A DNA stretch of 64,000 nucleotides from Streptomyces sp. B21-083. GTDB taxonomy: Bacteria > Actinomycetota > Actinomycetes > Streptomycetales > Streptomycetaceae. The stretch is taken from the NCBI RefSeq assembly GCF_036898825.1, contig NZ_JARUND010000002.1, positions 310,001 through 374,000 of the forward strand. Direction: 5' to 3'. Position 1 is the first letter of the stretch, and each line of letters starts with the position of its first letter. A program made the translations under genes and the position numbers. This document shows positions 39,363-48,528 of the stretch, in pieces. The notes under the pieces were generated by a model. It saw nothing but the letters and a program-made list of their open reading frames with translations, was not told where the DNA came from and made no database searches.

Positions 39363-41495
39363 GTGGCCAGCCACGAAGGGTATTCGTCGGAGTTACGTGA
39401 CCGCGCAGTGCGGAAGTATCAGCAGGCGCATCCGAAACGCACGTACGGCGATCTTGCTGACGAATTCGGCGTGCATCGGGATACCGTGCGCCGTTGGATC
39501 CGTCTGGCCGAGCACGCGACGACGCGCAATGCTGCGCCGACCGGGCATGCCTCGACGAGGAGAGCGGAGAGAACTGCGGTTCCCTCCGCGTCCCCAAGCG
39601 TTCCTCCGCCCAGAGTCCTAGCCCGGAGTCTGGCCCCATTGCCCGAGGAATCGCTCTCAGGGTTTTTGCTGCGCGCGGCGTACCGACTGGAGCGTACGCC
39701 GAGACGCCTCGCCCAGTTGAGCGGCCTCATGGCGCAGGGCCGTACGCCGGCACAACACCTGCTCAGCCTTTCGCCCCCGGTGCTCGAGAACTTCAGCACC
39801 ACCATGCGACTCACGATGACCGAAGCCACAGACATGACCCTGGTGGGGCTGCAGCACCGCCTTCCCGCGCTGGCGGATCTACGTCGCGCGACTGCGCAGG
39901 GTAATGGCCGTGCGGGAGCCTCCACTTGGGCCATGCTCTACCCCAGCCGCTACTGCCCCGAGTGCCTTCACGGCGATGGCTCCCCGATCCAGGAACTGTT
40001 CGGCGGCGCATGGCAGCTGCGGTGGCACCTCCCCATCGTATTCGCATGTCTGACGCACCGTCGCCTGCTGGAGAGCGTATGCCCCGCCTGTCGCACCGTG
40101 CCCAACGGTCGCACTACTCAGCACACCAGCTTGATCTGTAAACCTGGCATCGCGGGTCTTCACCCCGCTCGGTGCCGAAACCCCGCGCCGGGGCAGCCGA
40201 CCGGCGGCGGAATCCGGCGACTTCCTTGTGGAGCGCGGCTGGATGAGGCTGTCGTCGGAATCGACCACCATCTTCCTGCTCAGGATCTTGAGCTGCTGTT
40301 CGCGCTCCAGGGACGCCTCGAACAGCAGCTGGCCATGAGCCCCGCAATCTCAATGGGGGATGAGGAACGTGACGGCGCCTATCTCCCGGACCTCGTCGCC
40401 GCGGCCCAACTGATTCTTCTGAGTTGGCCCGTCGGTGCTTCACTCGCAGGGGCACCTGCGTTGACCTCACTGATCGATACCTACGCCGCGCCGCTGGTCG
40501 GGGGCCGCTACCTGGGCTTCCAGGCGCGCCTTCCCCTAGTGGATGGCGCGCAATGCGGGGCCCTCCTTCTGGCGGCCGAAGCCTTGCTCGGAACCCGTGA
40601 TCTTGCCTCACTCCATGAGCGCATCCGCCCGCTGGCTCGCGAAACCCAAAAGCGAGCACCGGACTTCGCCAGGCGCCTGGGGCAACAGGGACGTATTTCT
40701 CTGCGTCTCACCCGCGCGACGAGCCAACGGCTTCACGGCTTCCAGTGGGACCCGCGGGTACGAGCCCAGTCCCGCACCGACGGCTTTCGCCTCGAGCACG
40801 TACCTCCGTATCTTCCCCTTACGTGGTTCAACTCGCACTTCGCCAACCTTCTCGAACAACTCCCCGATCTCAGCTACAAGTTGCTGCGCCACTTCCGCAG
40901 GGCGGCCTCACTCCGGCTCGCTGAAATGGCTTGTGGGGACATCTGGCCGCGCTGTGCGGTAACGCTGGGGAAGCCAGAGAGCACAGGGCGGCACACCTTG
41001 AACGTTCTCGGAGGCTGGCTCAAACAGGCCAACCTGTGGCCGCACTTCGAGGACGCTGTACGGGACGTCGCCGATCGCCTCGCGCGGCTCCCGATCCGTC
41101 CGGACTACGCTCACCGGCGCAGTGCGCTGTCCGACTGGCGGCTTTCCAAGAGCGACTGGCGGACCCTGTGCTCCGGGATCCCCCGACTCGAGAAGATGGG
41201 CGCGACGTACAATCCGGACGCGGGCACCATCCTCGTGTGGTCGCACGTCAATGAGGCCGAGTATCTTCACCACCCGCTGCTTAACGAATCGCCGCAGGTA
41301 CATTCCGGCACCAAAGCCACTCTGAGCAATTTCGTAGGCCGCTTCTATTACCGCCCGGAACATCAACAAGGAGCCCGTCTCACGCTCCGGCGGCGGCTGG
41401 ATCGTTACGGCGAACGCCTCGCATCAGCATGTGACCGCGGCGAAGACCTTCGGATCCGACATGTCGAGGTCATTGCGCAGGGATTGCCGGCCTGA
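39363..41495 (+). CDS. tniQ: HTH-TniQ fusion protein (Tn7-like target selector)
   Basis: About 710 aa from GTG 39363 (AGAGGGAG upstream; ATG 39342 is an alternative). Residues 5-50 (YSSELRDRAVRKYQQAHPKR and YGDLADEFGVHRDTVRRWIR) form an IS3/OrfA-type helix-turn-helix. After a Pro/Ser linker TniQ begins with VLARSLAPLPEESLSGFLLR. A zinc ribbon follows (SRYCPECLHG, FACLTHRRLLESVCPAC), then a long TnsD-like C-terminal region with repeated HTH-like pieces (RAASLRLAEMACGDIWPRCA). TniQ/TnsD proteins bind target DNA and recruit TnsC. The added N-terminal HTH is unusual. Confidence 0.85.
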   Translation: MASHEGYSSELRDRAVRKYQQAHPKRTYGDLADEFGVHRDTVRRWIRLAEHATTRNAAPTGHASTRRAERTAVPSASPSVPPPRVLARSLAPLPEESLSGFLLRAAYRLERTPRRLAQLSGLMAQGRTPAQHLLSLSPPVLENFSTTMRLTMTEATDMTLVGLQHRLPALADLRRATAQGNGRAGASTWAMLYPSRYCPECLHGDGSPIQELFGGAWQLRWHLPIVFACLTHRRLLESVCPACRTVPNGRTTQHTSLICKPGIAGLHPARCRNPAPGQPTGGGIRRLPCGARLDEAVVGIDHHLPAQDLELLFALQGRLEQQLAMSPAISMGDEERDGAYLPDLVAAAQLILLSWPVGASLAGAPALTSLIDTYAAPLVGGRYLGFQARLPLVDGAQCGALLLAAEALLGTRDLASLHERIRPLARETQKRAPDFARRLGQQGRISLRLTRATSQRLHGFQWDPRVRAQSRTDGFRLEHVPPYLPLTWFNSHFANLLEQLPDLSYKLLRHFRRAASLRLAEMACGDIWPRCAVTLGKPESTGRHTLNVLGGWLKQANLWPHFEDAVRDVADRLARLPIRPDYAHRRSALSDWRLSKSDWRTLCSGIPRLEKMGATYNPDAGTILVWSHVNEAEYLHHPLLNESPQVHSGTKATLSNFVGRFYYRPEHQQGARLTLRRRLDRYGERLASACDRGEDLRIRHVEVIAQGLPA

Positions 41496-41823
41496 ATGCC
41501 CGCGGCCGGCTCGACGAGCACCACCTGGCGACCTCCACCATCAGCTGTGCTCTGGGCTTTGCCCTGCGGCTTCGGCGTCTTTCGGCACTAGACCACCCAC
41601 CTTGCCAACGCCGTCTCGACTCCGCCTTCTTCCGTGCCAACCGGCACAATCCCTCGACCTGCGTGAAGCTGACGCCCGCCGTTTCAGGCCGCGACCGCCG
41701 AACGGCCACAGATTCACTCGTACGTGTGACTCAAGAAATTTTGCCCACCCTGGGGTGGGCCGGTCGCCATACCGTCATCGCGCTCGTGGCGTTCAGATCA
41801 TGATCCAGAGGCGGCAATCTCGG
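41496..41823. other. Non-coding gap with a Tn-end-like site and a hairpin
   Basis: GGCACTAGACCACC at 41584 is identical over 14 bases to the start of left-end copy 3, and CCTTGCC follows at the place of CCTGACC. A TCCGTGCCAACCGGCAC segment (about 41633) holds the inverse GTGCCAAC. At 41743-41760 GCCCACCC and GGGTGGGC form a tight hairpin 40-80 bases before the tnsA start. It may be a decayed end or an autoregulatory TnsB site controlling tnsABC. Confidence 0.45.
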
Positions 41824-42708
41824 ATGAACTCGGCTCTCACGGGGAGTAGCTGGCTCCCCAAGTCGACGTCGGCTCCTCATGGTGTGTGGTCGGATGCGTG
41901 TGCCCTCGAAGACCTCGCTGTGCAGTACACCGGCTTCACCGGCTTCGCACATGCGTTGGATCTCGACGAGAAGTGGCCCGTGCGCTGGACCACGACATGG
42001 AAGTTCGGCCGGACTCGAACCCCGGTCACTACCCCTGTGCGCGACCTGGACAGGGTAAATCTTCGGTGGAGCGTTCCCGTGCGCCGGTTCACATGGCGCA
42101 CCGACCAGTTCCACCGCCCCGGGCTTGAGTACCTGATGTCGACCGACCGGCACCACGGCTTCGAGAGTCATGAGGAGGAGCGCCTGCTGCTAGTGGCCGA
42201 CTTCGCCGCCGGCCTGGTGGAGGCTCTGTGTCAGCCGTTCCGGCTGCAGTTCTTCGCTGGAGGGAAGGTGATCCGGCACACGCCCGACTTCCTGTTGGTG
42301 ACGGAGTCGGGGGTTCTCCTGATCGACATACGTCCGGCCAATCGGATCGAGCCGGAGGACGCACTGAAGTTCGCCGCAGCGGCGGAGGCCGCACTGTCAG
42401 CGGGGTGGCGGTACGCCGTCGTGGCGGGGTGGCGCCAGCACGTGTGGACGAACGTGGACGCGCTGTCCGCGGAGCGGCGACCACTGCCAGACGTGCTGGG
42501 AACTCAGGAGCAGTTACGGGAGGTGGCAGCGCAAGGCCCATTACCGCTTGGCGAGTTGGTGGAGCGCTGCCGCATTCCGGCGATCGCCCGCGCCCATGCG
42601 ATCCACTTGCTGTGGCACCACCACCTTGGCGCGGACCTCTCTGCCCCGTTCGGCGACGCGAGCTTGATCCGGCTTCCACAGCAGCGTGACCGGGAGCTTC
42701 CACGGTGA
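41824..42708 (+). CDS. tnsA: TnsA-like transposase endonuclease subunit
   Basis: About 294 aa from ATG 41824 (GAGGCGG upstream; ATG 41800 possible). The core is a PD-(D/E)XK nuclease: SHEEERLLLVADF with Glu at about 117-119, RHTPDFLLV with Asp near 155, and VLLIDIRPANRI with Asp 168. The usual Glu-x-Lys is replaced by Asp-x-Arg, as in actinobacterial TnsA-like proteins. A C-terminal winged helix (LPLGELVERCRIPAIARAHA) would contact TnsC. TnsA nicks the 5' ends so that the element moves by cut-and-paste. It overlaps tnsB by four bases. Confidence 0.85.
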   Translation: MNSALTGSSWLPKSTSAPHGVWSDACALEDLAVQYTGFTGFAHALDLDEKWPVRWTTTWKFGRTRTPVTTPVRDLDRVNLRWSVPVRRFTWRTDQFHRPGLEYLMSTDRHHGFESHEEERLLLVADFAAGLVEALCQPFRLQFFAGGKVIRHTPDFLLVTESGVLLIDIRPANRIEPEDALKFAAAAEAALSAGWRYAVVAGWRQHVWTNVDALSAERRPLPDVLGTQEQLREVAAQGPLPLGELVERCRIPAIARAHAIHLLWHHHLGADLSAPFGDASLIRLPQQRDRELPR

Positions 42709-45062
42709 GCACAGCAGTGGAGGCGACGTGGAACCTGGAGCCGGGCGCGGAGCTCATCATCAGCCGCGCCGCTTGGCGGATTCAGTCATGTCTGCCTCAC
42801 CTCGGCCGGGTGACGCTCGTCGACGAGGACGGCGAGACGTGGAAGACCTCGGTGGGCGAGCTGGTCCATCGTCCGGACTGCCGTCCGTCCACCCGTACCC
42901 GCGCAGACCTGCCGGCCGCGGACCGGGGCAGACAGCCCAAGGCGATGGAAGACCTGACACCGGAACAGCGCACCATCGTCATGCTCCGGATGGAACACCT
43001 GCGGGAGGTCGAGACCGGCTTTCGCAACGGTCATCCGCTCGCCGCGCTGCCCCACGAACCACGACCCCAGTACGACCCGGATACCACGACACTCACCCAG
43101 CGCCGGCGCGCGAAAACGGACGAGCTACGGAAGGCCGCAGCCGAGACCCCCGTGCAGGCGAAGGCGAACGGCCTGCATCGGGTGAGCCTGCGCACGCTGA
43201 TCCGCTGGGACACCGCACGAGCGAAGTACGGTCCCATCGGCGTGGCGGATGACCGGTGGCTGCGGGAGTCGACCGGGCACAAGATCACTCCCGAACTACG
43301 CGAGGCTCTGTACGCGGTCTTCGAGGAGTCACGGCACCGCTCAAAGCTGACCATGCGGGACAAAGAGCTTCTCATCCGCCAGTACATCCACGAGACGTTC
43401 AACTCCGCGCCCGACGACGACTCCCAGGAACCGCGCGTCGAGATTCCCTGCTACGACACCTTGCAGGCCATCTGGAAGGACTGGTTCGGCTCCAACGGGG
43501 CGCGGCAGCGCTATGCACGCTCAGCGGCGAAGGCGAAAGAGTACGCGACAGGTCGGCACATCGTGGTGCACCGCCCCGGCCAGGTGGTAGCCCTTGACAC
43601 CACCGTGCTGCCGGTGAAAGTGCTGGACAACGTGTTCGGCGATCCGGTGTCTGTGCATCTCACACTTGCGTTGGATGTCTACACCCGCTCGATCGTCGCG
43701 TTCCGGCTCAGCCTCGTCTCCGACACCTCCGTCGACGTGGCGATGGTGCTGCGGGACATGATGATGCCCCTGCCGATGCGCCCGGACTGGGGAACGAGCA
43801 TGGAGTGGGCCTATCCCGGCGTCCCCAACACCGTGGTCGCGGAGTTCGCCGGGTACGAGGTCGCCGGACTGCCGTTTTTCCCGCCTGAGACCGTCACCAC
43901 CGACCATGGCGCCGTCTACCGCAACCATCACCTGGTCGAGGTGCAGCGGGTCATTAAGGCGAACATCAAACCTAGCCGCGTCCTGCGACCTACCGACAAG
44001 CACTCCGTGGAGCGAACGTTCGGTGCCATCAGGTCACTGCTATTTGCCCTCCTGCTCGGATACCAGGGCACGGACGTCGCCGACCGAGGCGTGGACCCGG
44101 AGGCCGACGCCTGCCTGACCGTGACAGAGATGGAACACATCATCGCCACCTGGGTCGTCGAGACCTGGCAGAACCGGCGCTTCGGCTCGTACGCCCCGAG
44201 CTGGGATCCCCGCGGCGACCACAGCCCCAACAGCCTGTTCGCGGCGGCGATGTCCCAGGGCGGCTTTGCCCTGCGGATTCCGCCCGCCGAGCTGTACTAC
44301 GAGCTCTTGCCGCGGCACAAAGTCGCGATCCACGGCAGGCGCGGCGTGAAGATCAAGAACCTCTGGTACGACGGCGACGCCCTGGACCCGTACCGCGGGG
44401 AGCTCTCCCACCGCGGAGGTCGGCACAAGAACAAGTACGTCATCCACCGTGATCCACGCGATCCGTGCTTCGTGTTCTTCCAGGACCCGCGCACACACGA
44501 GTGGCACACACTTCGCTGGACGGGACTGCCCGAGGAGGGCGAGGTACCGGCTTTCAGCGACGCCCGCGTCCGTGAGGCCATGCGGGAACTGCGCAGGAGG
44601 GGCCTTGCGCCGAAGGCGGACACCGAACTCTTGCCAGTACTACTCGAGTTGATCGGCGGCAGCATCCCGGTCGAGCAGTGGCCGACCCAACTCTCCAAAA
44701 GGCAGCGCACCGAGCACGCACGCGAAGTTGCCCAGGCGGCCGCAGCTGCCGCCGACCGCCCCGCAGGCGTGGTCAAGAAGGAGTCGCCGTCACGTCCCGC
44801 CGCCGTTCCCACAGCCGGAGCGGGTTCCGATGACGCCAAGGTCGTGTCTCTTCGTCCGAAGGAGCGTGCTCAGCAGGTTCACGACGCGGTGAACAGCGAA
44901 CGCCGACGCCGCCGCGAGGCCTCCGTCTCCGCCCGCCGGTCCCCACCGCCCGATCTGTCCGAACGGCTGCGCGCCAACAGTCTGTCGGCCCTGCTGCACG
45001 ACTCCGACGATGACGACGCCACCCACACGGCCCATGAGGTCGAGGAAGAAGGCCGCCAGTGA
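42705..45062 (+). CDS. tnsB: TnsB-like DDE transposase
   Basis: The protein has 785 aa with a GTG start overlapping the tnsA stop. The N-terminal HTH domains include LHRVSLRTLIRWDTARAKYG. The RNase-H fold has VVALDTTVLPVKVLDNVFGD (Asp 298), TVTTDHGAVYRNHHLVEVQ (Asp 400) and SVERTFGAIRSLLFALLLG (Glu 436): a D, D35E arrangement. A Mu-type beta-barrel follows (VKIKNLWYDGDALDPYRGEL). The basic, disordered C-terminus would bind TnsC. TnsB recognises the repeats at the element ends and joins the 3' ends to the target. Apparently intact. Confidence 0.93.
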   Translation: MSTAVEATWNLEPGAELIISRAAWRIQSCLPHLGRVTLVDEDGETWKTSVGELVHRPDCRPSTRTRADLPAADRGRQPKAMEDLTPEQRTIVMLRMEHLREVETGFRNGHPLAALPHEPRPQYDPDTTTLTQRRRAKTDELRKAAAETPVQAKANGLHRVSLRTLIRWDTARAKYGPIGVADDRWLRESTGHKITPELREALYAVFEESRHRSKLTMRDKELLIRQYIHETFNSAPDDDSQEPRVEIPCYDTLQAIWKDWFGSNGARQRYARSAAKAKEYATGRHIVVHRPGQVVALDTTVLPVKVLDNVFGDPVSVHLTLALDVYTRSIVAFRLSLVSDTSVDVAMVLRDMMMPLPMRPDWGTSMEWAYPGVPNTVVAEFAGYEVAGLPFFPPETVTTDHGAVYRNHHLVEVQRVIKANIKPSRVLRPTDKHSVERTFGAIRSLLFALLLGYQGTDVADRGVDPEADACLTVTEMEHIIATWVVETWQNRRFGSYAPSWDPRGDHSPNSLFAAAMSQGGFALRIPPAELYYELLPRHKVAIHGRRGVKIKNLWYDGDALDPYRGELSHRGGRHKNKYVIHRDPRDPCFVFFQDPRTHEWHTLRWTGLPEEGEVPAFSDARVREAMRELRRRGLAPKADTELLPVLLELIGGSIPVEQWPTQLSKRQRTEHAREVAQAAAAAADRPAGVVKKESPSRPAAVPTAGAGSDDAKVVSLRPKERAQQVHDAVNSERRRRREASVSARRSPPPDLSERLRANSLSALLHDSDDDDATHTAHEVEEEGRQ

Positions 45063-46309
45063 CCTCCCAGCAGAACCCGTTGTCGTTCCTTCCAGGCCCG
45101 GCGGTGGACCGCACCACCTTCGAAGGCTGGAACCGGTGGTGCCAAACCCGCAAATCCTTCGTCGCTGCCCCCATCCTCACGGCACAGGAGTACGGCCGCC
45201 TGACGAAGCGCCAGCGGCGCATCCACAATCTGCACCGCCTCGCGACGCACAGTTCCCTGCCCATTCAGGCCACCCCGATGAGTGAGAACGTCGCCAACGC
45301 AGTGCTGGCACGCATCGACGACGGCGCCTACAGCCACAAGGCCGGAACCCGTGGCGGCATCATGGTCAACGGCGACGGTGCCCAGGGCAAGACCGAGACC
45401 GTGTGCGAGGCCCTGGCCTGCTTCCAGGAGGAGTGGCTAGCCCTCAACAACTACGCCAACCCCGACGCCATGCCCGGCACTCGCGACCTGGTCGCTCCCG
45501 TCGCCTACGTACGCTGCCCGGTCAAAGCCACCCCCATCTCCACCTGCCAGCGGATCCTCGACTTCTACGGCGAGGACTACAAAGGCATGCGACTGGAAGA
45601 CCTCGTGCGCACAGTGAAGACCGCCGTCGTCGAGCACGCCACCAAAGCACTCGTGATCGACGACATCACCCGCCTCAAGCTCCACCGGGAAGCCGACCAG
45701 GACGTCCTCGACCTGATCCGCGAGATGATGAGCATGCCGGTCACACTCATCCTCGTTGGCGTTGGCATCCCCACCTCGGGCCTACTGCGCGAAGGCCTCC
45801 GCGACCCCAAGACCCAGGAGTGGATCTACCCGCAGGTCAAGGACCGCGGCCGCAGCCCCAACGACCACGCTGCCAGCCAGCACGAACGCCGCTTTCAGGT
45901 CGTCGACCTCGACCCGTTCAGATACACCACACCCGCGGAGATGCAGGCCTGGAAGGACCATCTCGAGCGCCTGGAAGACGAGTTGCGGCTGCTGAACAGC
46001 ACCGTCGGCATGCTCACCGACGGCGACATGCCCGAGTACTTGTTCAGCCGCACCAAGGGCGTGGTCGGCATTCTGGAGAAGCTCATTCAGCACGGCTGCC
46101 GCCGCGCCATCAGCGACGAGAGCGAACGTCTGACCAAGGAACTGCTCAACCAGTTCACCGTTACCCCCGACGACATGCCCGACCTCGACGCCGAATCCGG
46201 TGAGCAGCCCCACATCCCACCCCATGCCCCCACACCGAAGAAGAAGCCGAAGGGCCGCAACACCGTGTTCGACGACGACGGCCCGGCGGCCGCTGGCTCT
46301 GCCGGCTGA
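45059..46309 (+). CDS. tnsC: TnsC-like AAA+ regulator
   Basis: The protein has 416 aa with a GTG start overlapping the tnsB stop by four bases. Walker A is VNGDGAQGKTETVCEALACF (P-loop at about 105-112), Walker B is ALVIDDITRLKLH (Asp 201/202), and sensor 1 is LILVGVGIPTSGLL. A C-terminal helical region follows (RRAISDESERLTKELLNQFT) with a charged tail. It forms ATP-dependent filaments that pass the target signal from TniQ to TnsAB. Confidence 0.93.
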   Translation: MTSQQNPLSFLPGPAVDRTTFEGWNRWCQTRKSFVAAPILTAQEYGRLTKRQRRIHNLHRLATHSSLPIQATPMSENVANAVLARIDDGAYSHKAGTRGGIMVNGDGAQGKTETVCEALACFQEEWLALNNYANPDAMPGTRDLVAPVAYVRCPVKATPISTCQRILDFYGEDYKGMRLEDLVRTVKTAVVEHATKALVIDDITRLKLHREADQDVLDLIREMMSMPVTLILVGVGIPTSGLLREGLRDPKTQEWIYPQVKDRGRSPNDHAASQHERRFQVVDLDPFRYTTPAEMQAWKDHLERLEDELRLLNSTVGMLTDGDMPEYLFSRTKGVVGILEKLIQHGCRRAISDESERLTKELLNQFTVTPDDMPDLDAESGEQPHIPPHAPTPKKKPKGRNTVFDDDGPAAAGSAG

Positions 46310-46314
46310 GCCCG

Positions 46315-46555
46315 TGCAGCGCCGCGTACTAGCCAGGAGCCTGGAGCCCCTGCCCAGTTACCTGCTGTGGCTGGCCTACCGTCTCCACCGTTCTCCCGGG
46401 CGCATCGCTGAGCTGTGCGGCATCCACGACGGCCGCCATCGCCGACCACCTGCTGGGCCTGTACGACGGAGCGGCCGCCGAACTTCGCGCAAACGAGCGA
46501 CCTGTCGGAAGCCGAAGTACGAGGCCTCGTTCTGAATCGGTACGCCAGCACCTAA
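46315..46555 (+). pseudogene. Truncated tniQ (N-terminal domain only)
   Basis: Starting at GTG 46315, six bases after tnsC, it reads VQRRVLARSLEPLPSYLLWL and AYRLHRSPGRIAELCGIHDG. A frameshift follows, and IADHLLGLYDGAAAELRANE is recoverable in another frame. About 80 codons of a TniQ N-terminus remain. The full-length tniQ begins 77 bases further on, so this is probably the relic of an earlier target-selector gene in the same operon position. Confidence 0.7.
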
Positions 46556-46631
46556 CCGGCGCTGCAGGTGAAACGAGGAACTGTGCCGCACTGGGGCACT
46601 CTCGCTGCCGTACAACAATAGGATCGGTTCA

Positions 46632-48518
46632 TTGACGAAACGTCCGCTGACACGGAGCCTCGCGCCCCTCCCGGAAGAGTCCCTGCCAGGCCTCCTCCTT
46701 CGTCTGGCCCACCGGCTGGAACGCTCGCCGGCCAGGATCGCCGCGCTGTGCGGACTGAGCCGGCACCAACACCGAATGCCCGCCGAATACTTGGTCACCT
46801 TACCTGCGGAGTCCACCAAGGCTCTTGAGACCGCTGCGTCTCTGCACGCTGGTGAGGCCGATGCGCTCACCCTGTCATCCATGGCCGTCTCGTACCCACC
46901 ACTGGCTACCGTTCGTCTAGGCGGCAGCCGCAATATGGCCTCGGCTCATCGCACCTGGGCCTTCAGTCTGTCCAGCCGCCACTGCCCCAACTGCCTTGCC
47001 GGGGACGGAAGCATGGTCCAGAACACGTACGGCGGCCCATGGAGACTGCGTTGGCATATCCCGGTCTCCTTTGCGTGCACCACCCACAGCCGCATCCTGG
47101 AACTGGGATGCCCGCAGTGTGGAGGTCTCCCGAACCGCCCATGGAACACTGAGCGTCAAGGCCTTATCACGCAACGCACGATCGGTGGACTCCACCCAGC
47201 ACAGTGCCGCCATCGCCTCGCGTCCGACCTGGTTGGGGTCCGGACGCCACTCTGTGCAGCGCGACTCGACCACGCGACCGCTGCGACCGAACAGCCACAA
47301 AACAACCTCGTCATGATGCTCGCCTTGCAGCAACGCATCGACCAGCATCTTACGCCCGCCAAACCCCAGCCGGTGGCCAGCCGCAACTTCCCGGGCCCAG
47401 AGCAGCACTTCTTCTCCGACCTGATCGCCGCCGCACAACTCATCCGGCTCAGTTGGCCCGACAGCGCAAGCTTCGCCCCCTCCAGCGCCGTCGCCGATCT
47501 GATCGCTGGCCACGTTGACACTTGGACCGTACTGCGCGACAACCGCGGGCCCGGCAGGCGCGTCCGAGATGCATGGGCCGCTCCCCAGGATCCGGCCGAG
47601 TGCGGAGCACTGCTGCTGACGGCAGACACCCTGCTCGGAGACCGTGGCCAGGACGATCCAGCCCTTCGCGAGCGGATTCAACCGCTTGCCGCCATCGCAT
47701 TCACACGCAATGAGGCCAACACCGGTGCCGCCTTCCGGCGCATGGAGGTATCTCCACACCTGTCAAGGGCCTTGGCTCAGCGGTTCCTTGGTTTTAATCG
47801 CGCTGGTGGTCATGACCACGCGAAGCAACGCATTCCCTCACGCCTGTGCCAGTTCGGGATTGAGCATGTCCCCGCTCTCTTACCGGAGAAATGGATGGGT
47901 ACGCACTTCGGCGATCTTACGTCCTGCTGGGAGCCTGAAAATATCTGGAATCTGCGCCATCTACGTCGAGTCGCTTCCCTCAAGCTCGTCGAGATGGCCG
48001 GCGGCGGAACCTGGCCGCAATGCGCCGTGATCCTGGGCATACCGTGGAGCACCGCCCAACACAGTCTGACCGCGCTCAAGCGAAGCCTGCTACCGGCCGG
48101 TCTATGGCCGCAGTTTGAGACGGCGGTCGAGGTGGTGGCACATGGATTGGAGGTTGACACCAGACGCGTCGATTTTGCTGCGCGTCGTCATACTCTGCGT
48201 ACCTGGAAGATCCCCGTCGAAGACCTGGATGCTCTCGCACACGGCCTGGTCCGTCTTGCCAGCGGGACGTCACCCTTGACCCGGGCGGCGGTGACCGCCA
48301 TCGCGTGGGCTCGCGTCACCCAGGGCGATCATCTGCACAGCCCATCGGTCGAAGCCTTCCGCGAATCACGGCACGGTACCAAGGCTTTGGTCTCCGCCAT
48401 CGGGCAGTTGCAGACCCCCAGTAACCGCAGAGGAGCTAGACTCCGCTTCCTTCAACGCATCGATGAATACGTCGATGTCCTCGCCCAAGCGTGTGATTCG
48501 GATCGCGGGCATGGTTGA
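46632..48518 (+). CDS. tniQ: TniQ/TnsD-like target selector
   Basis: The protein has 628 aa. The only start that includes the TniQ motif is TTG 46632, followed by KRPLTRSLAPLPEESLPGLL. The zinc ribbon is SRHCPNCLAGDG and FACTTHSRILELGCPQCGGL, matching the first TniQ. The C-terminal TnsD-like part (HLRRVASLKLVEMAGGGTWP, SLLPAGLWPQFETAVEVVAH) is clearly homologous to that of the HTH-TniQ protein, but no N-terminal HTH is present. Two full selectors suggest two target pathways, as TnsD and TnsE give Tn7, or one old and one new specificity. Confidence 0.88.
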   Translation: MTKRPLTRSLAPLPEESLPGLLLRLAHRLERSPARIAALCGLSRHQHRMPAEYLVTLPAESTKALETAASLHAGEADALTLSSMAVSYPPLATVRLGGSRNMASAHRTWAFSLSSRHCPNCLAGDGSMVQNTYGGPWRLRWHIPVSFACTTHSRILELGCPQCGGLPNRPWNTERQGLITQRTIGGLHPAQCRHRLASDLVGVRTPLCAARLDHATAATEQPQNNLVMMLALQQRIDQHLTPAKPQPVASRNFPGPEQHFFSDLIAAAQLIRLSWPDSASFAPSSAVADLIAGHVDTWTVLRDNRGPGRRVRDAWAAPQDPAECGALLLTADTLLGDRGQDDPALRERIQPLAAIAFTRNEANTGAAFRRMEVSPHLSRALAQRFLGFNRAGGHDHAKQRIPSRLCQFGIEHVPALLPEKWMGTHFGDLTSCWEPENIWNLRHLRRVASLKLVEMAGGGTWPQCAVILGIPWSTAQHSLTALKRSLLPAGLWPQFETAVEVVAHGLEVDTRRVDFAARRHTLRTWKIPVEDLDALAHGLVRLASGTSPLTRAAVTAIAWARVTQGDHLHSPSVEAFRESRHGTKALVSAIGQLQTPSNRRGARLRFLQRIDEYVDVLAQACDSDRGHG

Positions 48519-48528
48519 GGGGCCAAGA

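Noticed and set aside
42005..42030. tRNA-like T-arm (GGACTCGAACCCCGG on the plus strand)
   Set aside because: It looks like the T-stem and loop of a minus-strand tRNA, which would be attractive as an attachment site. No anticodon arm, D-arm or acceptor stem can be formed around it, and it lies inside the tnsA coding frame.
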